Position numbers and translations under genes: made by a program. Positions 9,178 through 18,884 of a stretch of 64,000 bases of DNA are shown piece by piece. Every line of letters begins with the position of its first letter. The stretch's first letter is position 1. Source of the stretch: Candidatus Zymogenaceae bacterium (GTDB lineage: Bacteria > Desulfobacterota > Zymogenia > Zymogenales > Zymogenaceae); NCBI GenBank assembly GCA_016933535.1, contig JAFGAS010000078.1, positions 106,774 to 170,773 on the forward strand. The letters run 5' to 3'. The notes beneath the pieces were generated by a model that had not been told where the DNA came from, searched no databases, and worked only from the letters and a program-made list of their open reading frames with translations.

Positions 9178-10521
9178 ATGACTATCGAGACTTTTATCCT
9201 TGAGGCGATCCTGATCTTTGCCCTCATCCTTGCCAACGGCTTTTTTTCGGGATCGGAGATCGCCATCATTACCTCGCGTAAGAGCCGGGTAAAGACCCTG
9301 GTAGAAGAAAAAAAGCGCGGGGCCGTCGATCTCCTCGATCTGAAGGATGACCCGGAAAAGTTTCTCTCCACCATCCAGATCGGAATCACTATCGTCGGGT
9401 CTCTGGCCTCGGCGGTGGGCGGCGCGGCGGCCGTCCACATCCTGCCCAATCTTGTCAAGAAGGTACCCATAGAGTTCATCGCCGGCTCGGCCGAGGCGGT
9501 TTCCATCATGATCGTGGTTACCGTCATATCTTACTTTTCCCTCGTGCTGGGTGAGCTCTTTCCGAAGTCATTGGCCATCAGGCATTCCGAAAAGATTGCA
9601 CTTTTCGTGGCAGGACCCATTCGCTTTTTCTCAAAGGCCACGTACCCCGCCGTACGCCTCCTGACGGCCTCCAATCACGTTATCCTCCGATTGATGGGAC
9701 TGTCAAAAAAGATCGATTCGTCGTTTATCACCGAGGAAGAGATCCTGCAGATCCTCAAAGAAGGGGAAGAGAAAGGTGTCATCGACGAGACGGAGCACGA
9801 GCTCATCCACTCGATCTTCGATTTCGCCGACCGGCATGTGAAAGAAGTCATGGTCCCTCACCCGAATGTGCAGGCCGTGAATATCGAGTGGAATAAGGGG
9901 GACATCCTCAAGTTCATCGTCGAAAAGGGTTTCACCCGCTACCCGGTCTACGAAAACACGCTGGACAACATTGTGGGGGTTCTCAATAGCAAGGAAGTCC
10001 TGAGCCGGATGGTGAACAAGAAACCGTTTAAAATCAGAGACATTATGCTTGAGCCCTTTTTCGTCCCGGAATTCAAGGCGGTATCCGACCTCCTCAAGGA
10101 GATGCAAAAAAAACGGATGCACCTGGCGCTGGTGGTGGATGAGTACGGGGCGATCGCCGGGCTCGTGACGATGGAGGACCTCTTTGAAGAGATCGTGGGG
10201 GAAATCGAAGACGAGAGCAAGGTCGGCGTCGGTAACATGGTAAAGAAACTGAAGGATGGAACGATGATCATCGACGGCTCGACGTCGATTCGGGACCTGA
10301 TTAATATCTGGGGCGTTACCCTGACCGATTCGGAGGCCTACGAGACGATTGCGGGGATGATCCTGTCCCGGCTCCAGGCGATGCCCAAGGGGGGCGAGAT
10401 GATCCATCAGGGCGGATACAAATTTACGATCCTGGAGGTCGAGAGGAACCGCATCGTGAAGGTGCGGGCGGAGCGGGAGGAAATCTCTGCCGTCTTAAAG
10501 ACGAAGAAGACGGTCAAGTAG
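9178..10521 (+). CDS. Hemolysin-family (CNNM/CorC-HlyC type) membrane protein
   Basis: Domain order is that of the UPF0053/TlyC family: an N-terminal DUF21/CNNM transmembrane part with about four helices (residues 5-150, including [10 protein letters not shown] and the glycine-rich [15 protein letters not shown]), two CBS domains (about 205-330, with [11 protein letters not shown] and [17 protein letters not shown]), and a C-terminal CorC_HlyC domain (about 350-435). Such proteins are implicated in Mg2+/Co2+ transport or sensing through nucleotide-bound CBS pairs; the hemolysin name is historical. Two starts are possible; the ATG at 9178 sits nine bases after AAGGG and is preferred over 9172. 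Confidence 0.9.
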   Translation: MTIETFILEAILIFALILANGFFSGSEIAIITSRKSRVKTLVEEKKRGAVDLLDLKDDPEKFLSTIQIGITIVGSLASAVGGAAAVHILPNLVKKVPIEFIAGSAEAVSIMIVVTVISYFSLVLGELFPKSLAIRHSEKIALFVAGPIRFFSKATYPAVRLLTASNHVILRLMGLSKKIDSSFITEEEILQILKEGEEKGVIDETEHELIHSIFDFADRHVKEVMVPHPNVQAVNIEWNKGDILKFIVEKGFTRYPVYENTLDNIVGVLNSKEVLSRMVNKKPFKIRDIMLEPFFVPEFKAVSDLLKEMQKKRMHLALVVDEYGAIAGLVTMEDLFEEIVGEIEDESKVGVGNMVKKLKDGTMIIDGSTSIRDLINIWGVTLTDSEAYETIAGMILSRLQAMPKGGEMIHQGGYKFTILEVERNRIVKVRAEREEISAVLKTKKTVK

Positions 10522-10838
10522 ACGATTCGTCATTCACCCGGCCGCCGCGGGACGGCCACTGTATCCGACGGGCCTGACGGCCCGATACCGGACGGTGCGC
10601 ACCCCGAATCCTCTTTCTGCCGTAGCTATCGATAAGGAATATGCGCGGACGCGCAATCGTCCGCCCGTCCCCTGTCGCTTTTTCCGGATCTCCCTCAATC
10701 GGCCTATATTGTTCCCTCGAAAAAACGGTCCGATCCGGTGTTCCGGAGTCGAGCAATCCAATCTCTCCGATGGACCTCAACGCGCCGTCCCCGGTCCGTC
10801 CGATGGATCGAAGAAATACTTACCGACCAAATAACTTG
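10522..10838. other. Intergenic region with one GC hairpin
   Basis: About 320 bases. CGGGCC-TGAC-GGCCCG at 10569-10584 forms a hairpin but lacks a T tract, so it is not called a terminator. No gene is supported. Confidence 0.5.
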
Positions 10839-10868
10839 TTGACAAGATTACTGCTAAATTCATAAAAT
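10839..10868 (+). promoter_or_regulatory. Sigma70 promoter of the surface-polysaccharide group
   Basis: TTGACA (10839-10844), 18 bases, TAAAAT (10863-10868). It lies 55 bases before the ATG of the DUF374 acyltransferase. Confidence 0.7.
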
Positions 10869-10923
10869 ATCGCCCTAACGATTACCCGGCTCTTTTTTGG
10901 AGACAGCAATAGGAGTATCTACT

Positions 10924-12102
10924 ATGTCCCGTTTTGTCTTTCGTGAACAGCCCTCTAATGAGATCAAGTCCACGTGGCCGCTTCCAAAAAAGGCGGTGAT
11001 ATGGGTCTATCATACTATCGTTCCGTGGATCGTCTATTTCTTCGTGACGCTGCTTACCTCGACCTACCGCTGGCGTCAAATGGTGTCGGAAGAATTGCTC
11101 GAACTGATGTCGTCGGGCAAGCCCTTTGCCGTGGCCGTTTGGCACGGCGACATGCTGCTGAGCCAGTCTCTGGGCAAACGCCTCGGATGGAATAAACGGT
11201 CGGTGGTTATGGTCGCGTTGAATCAGGCCGGGGAGGTTGAATCGCGCATCCTGAAACAGCTGGGATATTACGTAGTCCGGGGCTCGGCGAAAAAAAGGGG
11301 AAAAGAGGCCCTGGAGGATATGAAAGCAATCCTCAATCAGGGGGCCATCGCCGCGATGGTTGTCGACGGACCGCTGGGCCCCGCGCGGGAGGTAAAGGCC
11401 GGAGTGGTTGAACTGGCTAGGTTCTGTCAGGTGCCTGTTGTCCCGGTCGCCTTTCTGCCGGGAAACGAATGGATAATCCCGACGTGGGATCGAACCCGTA
11501 TCCCAAAACCCTTCTCCCGCTGTATTACGACCAGCACCATACCGATGCATGTCCCTCGTACCATCGATGACAGCCGGTTTGAGGAAATCCAGGCCGATAT
11601 CAAGGCGGTCATGATAGACCTTGGAGAGAGAAAGATAACGTGGGACCAGGCCCTGAGCCTTCAGATGAAGCTCCTTTGTCTATTCGGTGTAAAGAATTCG
11701 ATTATCAGAATAGAAAAGGCGGCAGGTCTTGCCCCGGACGGGTTTGCGAAGGACGAAAAGACCCGCTCATATATCCTGGATGAGCTGCGGGAAATAGGTA
11801 CCGAGATCAAGCGGGTCAAAAAGAAATACTACGAAAATATGAAGCTCCCCATAGACTGGAAACGGTTTTATGAAACGGCCGAACTGATCGGCGGTGCGTG
11901 TCAGGCCGGCGATTTTCAGGTGATCCGGGAGATAGTGACGGAGACCCTGCCGGATCTCAAGAAGACAATCCAGGACATCATCGAGCACCTTCCGCTCTGG
12001 GTTCCGGCTCAATCCGATCTCCTGAAGAGGCGTTTGGACAGCCGAAACGAGGCGGCCGACTCGGGGAGGATGCGAAAGGCGGGCGGCGGTACGGTCCCAT
12101 GA
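10924..12102 (+). CDS. DUF374-type lysophospholipid acyltransferase with C-terminal extension
   Basis: The first 220 residues match the DUF374 (COG2121) acyltransferases: one membrane segment (VIWVYHTIVPWIVYFFVTLL), the acyl-transfer motif AVWHGDML, RGSAKKRGKEAL and DGPLGPAREVKAGVVELA. These enzymes transfer acyl chains to lipid or lipid A-like acceptors at the inner membrane. DUF374 proteins are usually near 220 residues; here about 170 extra residues, rich in charged helices, follow and I do not recognise them. AGGAG precedes the ATG at 10924. A strong promoter lies upstream. It heads a row of glycosyltransferase and flippase genes, which points to surface glycolipid synthesis. Confidence 0.85.
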   Translation: MSRFVFREQPSNEIKSTWPLPKKAVIWVYHTIVPWIVYFFVTLLTSTYRWRQMVSEELLELMSSGKPFAVAVWHGDMLLSQSLGKRLGWNKRSVVMVALNQAGEVESRILKQLGYYVVRGSAKKRGKEALEDMKAILNQGAIAAMVVDGPLGPAREVKAGVVELARFCQVPVVPVAFLPGNEWIIPTWDRTRIPKPFSRCITTSTIPMHVPRTIDDSRFEEIQADIKAVMIDLGERKITWDQALSLQMKLLCLFGVKNSIIRIEKAAGLAPDGFAKDEKTRSYILDELREIGTEIKRVKKKYYENMKLPIDWKRFYETAELIGGACQAGDFQVIREIVTETLPDLKKTIQDIIEHLPLWVPAQSDLLKRRLDSRNEAADSGRMRKAGGGTVP

Positions 12103-12380
12103 AATTTTGTATCGGTCTACGACGGCCCGATATATGTCGATGCGGCCGGTGATATAAACGGCAGTCCCGCGGCCGGCGACGGCCCTGCGTCCCGCTTATC
12201 CGCCCTGGGCCCATAAAAGATAGGCGGCCCTCCAATCGCCGCTTTCCACCGGTCTTCGTGTGCACCCCTCTCTGGTCATCATCCCCTCCCGTTTTTATCT
12301 GTTTGACAAGAAGGTTCTCGTGGAATAAACTGAAAAAAACGCCGGTTCTCTTCGACTTCGCTTCTTATCCGTACACGATC

Positions 12381-13535
12381 ATGACCCATGTAAAGAAGAT
12401 CTTCTGGAAACTCCTCTATATCCGAGAGATAGCCAAGACGGCACTCCAGCGCTTTGTTTATCGCGGGGCTATAGATCAAGACCGCGTGCGATCGATCCTG
12501 GTCGTGCGGCTGTACGGTATCGGGAATATGGTCCTGGCGACGCCCGCCCTGCGCGCGTTGAGGAGGGGCTACCCCGATTCCAGGATAACCGTTCTGGCGT
12601 CGGGCAACGACGCGTGGGACGTGATTTCGGGAAGTCGGGTTGTCGATTCGGTGATATTTTTCGGCCGCGATCAGACGATAGACCCGGCTCTGCTCGCACG
12701 GCTGCGGTCCGCGCGTTTTGACCTTATGGTCGTGTTCTACCCGATGGGCGTGGTCGATCTGCCGCTGCTCGCGGCGCTGTCGGGCATCAGGTATCGCTTT
12801 GGGTATAGAAACGCCGTCAGGGGAAATCTCTACACCCATCGGTTCGATATGGATTATAAGAAGGGAGAGGGCAGGTTGAATCTCGACCTGGCCTGCCGTG
12901 CCGGAGGCAGAAGAGGCGGCGGGCCGTTTTTCTCGATCGGGACGGCCGACCGTGAGAGGATCGACCGCCTCTTTAGCGACGGCCGTATCGGGGACGACGA
13001 AATCGTTATTACCTTCCATCCGGGCTCACAAGAGATGCGACGCTGGCCGAAAGACTGTTTTGCGGCCCTGGGCGATAAGCTTGTAGACAGCCATCATGCC
13101 CGCATAATCCTTCTGGGCGGCCCCGACGAACGACGGCTGTGTCGGGACATCTCAAAACAGATGAAATCAAAGCCCATCATCGCGGCCGGCCTACTGACGC
13201 TCAAAGAGACGGCCGAGGTCATCGGGAGGTCCGATCTGTTTGTCGGCAACGATTCGGGCCCGATGCATATTGCGACCGCGGTATCGACCCCGTGTGTCGG
13301 GCTTTTCGGCCCGACCGATAACGTTAAGAGCCGCCCGTGGGGCCGGCGCGGAAAGACCGCTACGATAAGGAGCCGAATGGAATGCGCGCCCTGCTACAAA
13401 AACGGTGAGATACCGTGCATCTACGATACGAATCTCTGTATGGCCGGGATATCCGTCCAGGACGTGTACAGCCGTTCGCTGTCGCTCCTTGCCGGGGAAA
13501 CGGTGCCGCGGAGAAATAGAGAAAGAACGCCTTAG
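12381..13535 (+). CDS. Glycosyltransferase family 9 (heptosyltransferase-like)
   Basis: Two-Rossmann GT-B fold of the GT9 family: ILVVRLYGIGNMVLATPALRAL at the N-terminus, FHPGSQEMRRWP in the middle, and the nucleotide-sugar site VGNDSGPMHIATA with LFGPTD. A C-terminal cysteine cluster (CAPCYKNGEIPC and a later Cys) is typical of this group. It probably adds heptose or a related sugar to a membrane-bound core on the cytoplasmic face. The frame stays open to a GTG at 12258, but those residues look unrelated, so the ATG at 12381 is preferred although its Shine-Dalgarno is weak. It lies between an acyltransferase and a flippase. Confidence 0.85.
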   Translation: MTHVKKIFWKLLYIREIAKTALQRFVYRGAIDQDRVRSILVVRLYGIGNMVLATPALRALRRGYPDSRITVLASGNDAWDVISGSRVVDSVIFFGRDQTIDPALLARLRSARFDLMVVFYPMGVVDLPLLAALSGIRYRFGYRNAVRGNLYTHRFDMDYKKGEGRLNLDLACRAGGRRGGGPFFSIGTADRERIDRLFSDGRIGDDEIVITFHPGSQEMRRWPKDCFAALGDKLVDSHHARIILLGGPDERRLCRDISKQMKSKPIIAAGLLTLKETAEVIGRSDLFVGNDSGPMHIATAVSTPCVGLFGPTDNVKSRPWGRRGKTATIRSRMECAPCYKNGEIPCIYDTNLCMAGISVQDVYSRSLSLLAGETVPRRNRERTP

Positions 13536-13654
13536 AATGTAAATATGAAGCCGTCCTGCGCATTTTTACCGGCCCCGTTGGGCCGGAATTCCCGCAAGCG
13601 GCATCCGCGTATTTCCGGCCTCCCCGCCGGAGCGGCGCTGTCGGAAGATGCTAT

Positions 13655-15202
13655 ATGTCAACGCTCGAAAAACTCATAAAGAATATATCCTTCAATGCCT
13701 TGAATAACGGCATCACGCTCGTTACGGGCTTTATCCTCTCCATTGTCATCGCGCGGCTGCTCGGTCCCGAAGACATGGGAGTCTACAGCTACTGCAGCTG
13801 GCTTCTGGGATTCGCCTCCGTTTTCTGCTTTCTGGGTATCCCCAATACCAATACGCGCTATATCTCCGAGCTCAATACCACCGGCCAGACCGACCGGATG
13901 AATCACCTCTTTCGATCGCTACTGCTGCTCGAACTCGGCGTCTTTGTGATCGTGTCGGGAGTGGTCGTTGGGGCCGCGTATCTTTTCTACGAGCCCGATA
14001 TCCGCATATATATTATACTCGTGGCGGCCAACCTGCTGCCGAACACCGTATTTGCGCTCTATGTCTCCACGTTCAAGGGGCTGTTGCGGTTTAACGTCAT
14101 TGCCGTCACGAGCCTTATCGTCACGCCGGTCTATATTGTCGCGGTAATCGTCGGGCTCTATCTCGGGATGGGGATCACCGGGCTGCTGGTGCTTCCCCTT
14201 GTCCTGGCTCCCCCACGCTTCTTATTGTTTCGCTTTTTCTTGCGGAAGTCTTTTACTCCAACGAACCCCGCCGGAAGCGGTGCGCTGGATCAAACACTAA
14301 AAAAGAGGATCTTCAGCTTCTGGTATAAGTTTCTCATCCTCAGCCTCATCGACGTTGTTGTCTTTGAAAAGTCGGAGGTCTTCTTCCTGAATATCTACGC
14401 CGATTACAGTCAAATCGCCTTCTATACGATCGCTTTTTCGCTTTCATCCAAGGTAATGAGGCTCATCCCCTATTCGCTGACCAATATCATGCTTCCGATA
14501 TTTACGGAGAAGCATTCGACGGGCGACACGGACGGGCAAAATACGATATATACCTATTCACTGAAGTACCTCATGATGATCATCGCCCCGATCTTTGTGG
14601 GGGGCGTTTTTGTTTCCACGGAGATCATCACCAACCTTTACGGGATCGAGTTTGCGCCTGCGGCCGATATCTTCTGGATTACGCTCCTGTCGGCCTCCCT
14701 GGCGGCCTTTTTCGGCTCCTCTGCATCGTTGCTCGGCGCCATGGAAAAGCTGTCTTTTCTTCTGGCCATTGGGGTCGTGAGTATCTGCCTGAACATCTCG
14801 ATGGACCTGGTGTTGATACCCCGTTACGGGATACACGGCGCGGCGTGGGCCAACCTGATCGCGCAGGTTTTCAGCGGGGTGGTGCTCTTTATCTTTATCA
14901 TCCTGACCATCAAGCCCAAAATCCCCTGGAAAGACCTGTTCAGGATCATTATCGCGTCGGTCGTCTGCGGGCTTATTGCTGATGCCGTCCTCATGATAAA
15001 CGGCAACCTTGTCTTTACGGTACTGGCGATTGCAGCGGCCGCGGCGGCCTACCCCCTTGTGCTTATTTTTGTCGGGGCCCTGGGCAAGAACGACCTTGAA
15101 ATCTTCTCCGCCGTTGAGACCGTCCTGCCCGGCGGGCTGAGATCGACATACCGGATGGTCATGGGGATATTTGCAAAACTGGTGGAAAGAAGCCCCTTTT
15201 AA
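13655..15202 (+). CDS. Wzx-like polysaccharide flippase (MOP superfamily)
   Basis: 515 residues with about 14 hydrophobic segments spaced along the whole length. The N-terminus (KLIKNISFNALNNGITLV...ARLLGPEDMGVYSY) is the usual start of oligosaccharide flippases of the MOP family, and a polysaccharide biosynthesis C-terminal domain fits after about residue 350. Such proteins move undecaprenyl-linked sugars from the inner to the outer leaflet of the plasma membrane. It ends one base before the start of the next gene, a GT2, so the two are probably co-translated. MurJ is less likely given the N-terminal motif and neighbours. Confidence 0.85.
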   Translation: MSTLEKLIKNISFNALNNGITLVTGFILSIVIARLLGPEDMGVYSYCSWLLGFASVFCFLGIPNTNTRYISELNTTGQTDRMNHLFRSLLLLELGVFVIVSGVVVGAAYLFYEPDIRIYIILVAANLLPNTVFALYVSTFKGLLRFNVIAVTSLIVTPVYIVAVIVGLYLGMGITGLLVLPLVLAPPRFLLFRFFLRKSFTPTNPAGSGALDQTLKKRIFSFWYKFLILSLIDVVVFEKSEVFFLNIYADYSQIAFYTIAFSLSSKVMRLIPYSLTNIMLPIFTEKHSTGDTDGQNTIYTYSLKYLMMIIAPIFVGGVFVSTEIITNLYGIEFAPAADIFWITLLSASLAAFFGSSASLLGAMEKLSFLLAIGVVSICLNISMDLVLIPRYGIHGAAWANLIAQVFSGVVLFIFIILTIKPKIPWKDLFRIIIASVVCGLIADAVLMINGNLVFTVLAIAAAAAAYPLVLIFVGALGKNDLEIFSAVETVLPGGLRSTYRMVMGIFAKLVERSPF

Positions 15203-15203
15203 G

Positions 15204-16163
15204 ATGGAATCAAAGAGCAGGGACATAACAAACGAACCGGGAAAGGCCGCGCCCTTTGTATCGGTGGTGATACCGACCTACGGGAGGCCGGAAGTACTGG
15301 CCGACACGATACGATACCTGCTCGCCCAGGACTATCCCCGGTATGAAATCATCGTCGTTGACCAAACCGAAGAGACGGCGGCCGCCCGCCGAGCGCCCGT
15401 CTTTGACGATGCGCAGGTGTCGTACGTTACCATTCGCGAGAGGGGGCCCCAGGCCGCGAAGAATTTCGGCATAGGGAGGGCCCGGGGGGATATTATTCTG
15501 ACCGTCGACGACGATATCATCCCCGAGCCGGATCTGATAGCGCAGCACGTCAAGAATTATGATGATCCGAAGATCGGGGCGGTGGGCGGGCGGGTCTTTT
15601 CTCCCGGAGAAGGGGAAACCGACCATCGGACGATCGGGGTGGTGAAGCCCAACGGAATTGTGGTGGGGAATTATACGTCAAGAAGGAAGAAGCCCATTTA
15701 CACCGTTTTCGGATGCAATTTTTCCTTCAGGAAGGCGGCCTTTGAAACGGTCGGGCAGTACGATACGCGCTACATCGGCAATTTCGTCCGGGAAGAGACC
15801 GACCTCTGCGCCAGGATAATCAAGGCCGGCTATACCATCATCTTTGAGCCGGGCGCCCGGGTCATACACCTGAGGGCGCCGTCGGGGGGGTGCCGGGTCG
15901 ACAACGATCTGTTGTGGCAATTCTATTTCCTGCATAACAATACGCTCTTTTTCCTCAGCCATATGAAGCGTTGGTTCCTGCCCTTCTTTCTTTTTGAACA
16001 CCTCAGGCGGTCGTTTGTCTATTTCTACCATCACGGCAAGGAGCCGGCGATGCTGCTGTTTTTGATACGGGGGATGTATCTGGGCGTGCGAACATACCGC
16101 ACGGGCGTCGTCGATACTGCCCTGCTCGACCGATATCTGGCGGCGGCGGAACGGTCCCGTTGA
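15204..16163 (+). CDS. Glycosyltransferase family 2
   Basis: GT-A fold glycosyltransferase of 319 residues: VSVVIPTYGRPEVLADTI, VVDQTEE, the acceptor/metal motif LTVDDDIIPEP, GCNFSFRKAAF and the catalytic-region REETDLCARI (ED/ET-D type). About residues 245-290 are hydrophobic and aromatic and may hold it at the membrane. It probably adds a sugar to the lipid-linked glycan moved by the flippase just upstream. The ATG at 15204 follows the flippase stop by one base, with GGAAAGAAG upstream; an earlier in-frame start at 15171 would overlap the flippase. Confidence 0.85.
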   Translation: MESKSRDITNEPGKAAPFVSVVIPTYGRPEVLADTIRYLLAQDYPRYEIIVVDQTEETAAARRAPVFDDAQVSYVTIRERGPQAAKNFGIGRARGDIILTVDDDIIPEPDLIAQHVKNYDDPKIGAVGGRVFSPGEGETDHRTIGVVKPNGIVVGNYTSRRKKPIYTVFGCNFSFRKAAFETVGQYDTRYIGNFVREETDLCARIIKAGYTIIFEPGARVIHLRAPSGGCRVDNDLLWQFYFLHNNTLFFLSHMKRWFLPFFLFEHLRRSFVYFYHHGKEPAMLLFLIRGMYLGVRTYRTGVVDTALLDRYLAAAERSR

Positions 16164-16437
16164 GCGTCTCGGTCCGGCACGGACAGTCCTTTCGCTACGG
16201 CACGGGCCGTGATAACCCTAAACCGTCATAAACCGGCGGTCGAGTGCTCTAACCCTCCCATGGTGGACGATACGGCAAAGGACCTGCGCCTTTGCACAAG
16301 TCCTCTGCTGTCTATAATCCGGCCCGTGTCTCGAACAGGACCGCGAAGAATTCAGCACGAGGATTTAACCGCTACCGTTTTACTTCGGTGTATCCCCAGT
16401 AGAGTCCGAACCTGTTAGGTGCGCGTGTCGCGCGCGG

Positions 16438-16866
16438 CTATTCGGGCATGAGGAGCTTACCGGCCGTCACGTCAAACGTCAGTCGCACCCTGGTGTCGAG
16501 CCCCCCCTGGACATAGGCGTTATACGTGCCGGGTCCCAGGGAGAGCGTGTTGAGGTTCCCCTCTATCATCGGGGGAGCGCCGTCCTTGTACTGCATATAG
16601 GTGTAGTATGTCTTGTCGTTACTGTCGACAATCATAAAACCGATGGTATCGATCGGCATGTCGACACTGCAGGCCCGCCAGGGGGACGACATCGTCGCTG
16701 AAAAGTTCACGGCGGTTGTACCCGGTGGGACCGTAAAGGCGCCGTTTCTGGTCGTGCACGAAGCGTCGAGGGAGGCTTCTACCGTCCTCATTTCTCCGGC
16801 AAAGACCGCCGGTGTAATCGAAACAAGAAGGAGAGCCACCGCCAAACACGGCACTAATCGTTTCAT
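16438..16866 (-). CDS. Small secreted protein, unknown
   Basis: 142 residues with a clear signal peptide (MKRLVPCLAVALLLVSITPAVFA, cut before GEM). The mature part is rich in Thr, Ser and aromatic residues, has two cysteines (ASCTTRNG and WRACSVD) that could form one disulfide, and looks like an all-beta domain. I do not recognise the family. AAGGAG stands at good distance before the ATG. It is alone on the minus strand, between the polysaccharide group and the AsnC/Lrp gene. A periplasmic or outer-surface place is inferred from the signal peptide only. Confidence 0.7.
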   Translation of the reverse strand: MKRLVPCLAVALLLVSITPAVFAGEMRTVEASLDASCTTRNGAFTVPPGTTAVNFSATMSSPWRACSVDMPIDTIGFMIVDSNDKTYYTYMQYKDGAPPMIEGNLNTLSLGPGTYNAYVQGGLDTRVRLTFDVTAGKLLMPE

Positions 16867-17369
16867 TGATCTGCTCCTTGTATATAAGAATAGAAATTTA
16901 AAGGGACAAAGCGGTTTGGGATTACATCAGAAATTAAGTTCCGCCCTCCCGATGCCGGTGATAGCCCTCTACAAATCCGCCGGATATGGGAGGAGCGGCG
17001 AAATACCCAAAAGAACCGATGCCTGTTTACCCGGCGGGCCACGGCGAACCATATCGGCGGAGAAGAACCGGGTAGCGTGATTTACACGGGCGCACACCGG
17101 AAAAAGACCAACAATAATCTATTTTATATTATTCTAACCGCCCTTAAATGGAGTTGTCAAGCCGGAAATGGCCGATCCTTTTTCAGGGTAATGTGATATA
17201 CCATCGCGTACGTATCGTGAAACGGTAATCGGTTTGAAGCGGCCGCTGCGCACGTCCGGGTTCTCATAGCCGCATATTTGATATACTGGATGAACGCAGC
17301 ATTGAAAAATATCAAGTTTGTCGGCCACCGCCGGTCGGGTTGTCCCGTTGCGCTCCACCCCTTTTTACG
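16867..17369. other. Intergenic region between divergent genes
   Basis: About 500 bases, AT-rich near 17100-17160. Open frames here lack family motifs. Promoters for the minus-strand secreted protein should lie at its left end, but none was convincing; the plus-strand promoter is at the right end. Confidence 0.5.
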
Positions 17370-17397
17370 TTGACAAAAAGACACCTTCCTCTATAAT
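17370..17397 (+). promoter_or_regulatory. Consensus sigma70 promoter
   Basis: TTGACA, 16 bases, TATAAT: both hexamers are perfect. Transcription would start near 17404 and give a leader of about 118 bases before the AsnC/Lrp-type gene. Confidence 0.8.
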
Positions 17398-17521
17398 AAA
17401 AAAGGTATATCGTGTTTTCAGATCGTAGCGTTACTATGCTCGTAACGGTCCGTGTGATGGGATAACGGCCTTGCACAATTCCCGGCATGATCGCCGGTAT
17501 AAATTACCGGCATAAACTAAT

Positions 17522-17968
17522 ATGGACGCTACCGATAAAGAGATCCTCAAAAACATCCAGGAAGACTTCCCGCTGGCCGAAACGCCCTTTGCCGATGTGG
17601 CGCGCCGCCTCGATCTCTCCGAGACCGAGCTGATCTCCCGGATCGCGGCCCTCAAGGAGGCCGGGGTCATCCGCCGCGTCGGGGCGGTGCTGGATGCAAA
17701 ATCGCTGGGCGTTGCGACGGTGCTGTGCGCCGCCCGGGTCGACCAGGAGCGGATCGAAGAGGTCGCCGGCATCGTCAGTTCCTTCCGGCAGGTCACCCAT
17801 AACTACCAGCGCGACGGGGACTACAACCTCTGGTTTACCGTCTGGGGAAAAGACGAACAGGATCTGGAGCGCACCGTCGGCGAAATCGAGGCACAGGCGG
17901 CCGTTTGGGTCACCCGCCTTCCGGCGGTGAAAACCTACAAGATCAGGGCCGTCTTTGACCTGACGTGA
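17522..17968 (+). CDS. AsnC/Lrp family protein, siroheme decarboxylase-like subunit
   Basis: 148 residues: an N-terminal winged HTH (LDLSETELISRIAALKEAGVIRRVGA) and a C-terminal RAM-like ferredoxin fold carrying THNYQRDGDYNLWFTVWG. The HNY-R-YNLWFT signature marks the AhbA/AhbB (NirD/L/G/H) branch, which removes carboxyl groups from siroheme in the alternative heme or heme d1 pathways. Those enzymes normally work as two paralogous subunits encoded side by side; only one is here, and no other heme gene is nearby, so a regulatory role cannot be excluded. Which subunit it is cannot be told. It has a perfect promoter but no clear Shine-Dalgarno. Confidence 0.75.
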   Translation: MDATDKEILKNIQEDFPLAETPFADVARRLDLSETELISRIAALKEAGVIRRVGAVLDAKSLGVATVLCAARVDQERIEEVAGIVSSFRQVTHNYQRDGDYNLWFTVWGKDEQDLERTVGEIEAQAAVWVTRLPAVKTYKIRAVFDLT

Positions 17969-18041
17969 TTTGCCGATCGACGGCGCGCCGAGACGGCCGA
18001 GACAAACGGCATATACGTCAATTGGATATGGCGAACAGGCG

Positions 18042-18239
18042 ATGATTATCTATACAGTCGTCGAGCTGACCATCGTTACCGCGGAGACGATCGAAGAAGC
18101 CCTTAACCGGAACGTCAGGGACGGATGGAGGCTTGATACGATACAGTTTGCCATGGGGCCGGCAAGCAAGCGGCCCGCGATGGCGTTTATACTCTTTATA
18201 AGGGAAGATGACAATGACCACAGTGCTCAAGAAGGCTGA
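18042..18239 (+). CDS. Small DUF4177-like protein
   Basis: 65 residues starting MIIYTVVELTIV. The pattern beta strand, helix (EALNRNVRDGWRLDTIQ), beta strand (AFILFIRE) matches the small DUF4177-type proteins, whose role is not known. The C-terminus is acidic. It overlaps the RDD gene by 26 bases in another frame, which suggests coupling. The Shine-Dalgarno is weak, and an in-frame start further upstream at 17970 cannot be excluded. Confidence 0.6.
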   Translation: MIIYTVVELTIVTAETIEEALNRNVRDGWRLDTIQFAMGPASKRPAMAFILFIREDDNDHSAQEG

Positions 18240-18642
18240 TCTTACGCACCGATTGCTGGCGCGCCTCATCGATTTTTTGATCGCTGCCGCCTTCTGCCTC
18301 GTCCTTTATCCGGTTGGGGTTCTCATGGGGGCGACCTACATTGCCATCGCCGACGGCCTCTTTGGCGGGCAGAGCCTCGGAAAACGGATCATCGGGCTCC
18401 GGGTCGTCCGCGCCGTCGACGGCGGGCCGATTACCTTTAAGGATTCGCTAATCAGGAACTCGATCTATGCCGTCATCTACTTGTTTTACCTCATCCCCTA
18501 TCTCCGGTGGGTCCTGATTCTCACGGTCGGCCTGATTATCGTCGCCTTTGAGGTCTACTACCTCATCGTCGATCGGAACGGATTTCGAGTGGGGGACCTG
18601 GCGGCCGATACCCAGGTTATCGATGATCCGGTTGCCGGGTGA
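18214..18642 (+). CDS. RDD family membrane protein
   Basis: 142 residues. The first helix carries RLLARLIDFLIAAAFCLVLYP, the Arg and Asp-Asp-type pattern that gives RDD proteins their name. A second helix follows near GATYIAIADGLF, then GQSLGKRIIGLRVV, and a long hydrophobic pair (IRNSIYAVIYLFYLIPYLRWVLILTVGLIIVAFEVYYLIV, about residues 85-125). Inner-membrane; transport of small solutes has been suggested for some members. AAGGGA lies eight bases before the ATG at 18214; the ATG at 18208 is too close to it. Confidence 0.8.
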   Translation: MTTVLKKADLTHRLLARLIDFLIAAAFCLVLYPVGVLMGATYIAIADGLFGGQSLGKRIIGLRVVRAVDGGPITFKDSLIRNSIYAVIYLFYLIPYLRWVLILTVGLIIVAFEVYYLIVDRNGFRVGDLAADTQVIDDPVAG

Positions 18643-18884
18643 GACGGCGCGCATGGTTTTCGGTAATATGCGCCGATAGGAAGCCTTGAGCCGCGGGCGG
18701 CCGCTAACGGTCGATCCGATCTCGGCGGCGTTATGCGCCGCCGCTTTTATTTGGACGGAAAAGCTGCGTGCCGGGGCGGCATCGCCCACCGGGCCGTGCG
18801 GGCGGGCCAACCGATACCGAACGGCCCAACGGGGGTAACGCGTTCCGGCCGCTTTTTGGGCAATATACGACAGGAGGATATTAT

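Noticed and set aside
10569..10584. Terminator after the CBS-domain protein
   Set aside because: The hairpin has no T tract on either strand. The same holds for the hairpin at 13569-13586.
13655..15202. MurJ lipid II flippase
   Set aside because: The N-terminal motif and neighbours fit a Wzx-like polysaccharide flippase better.
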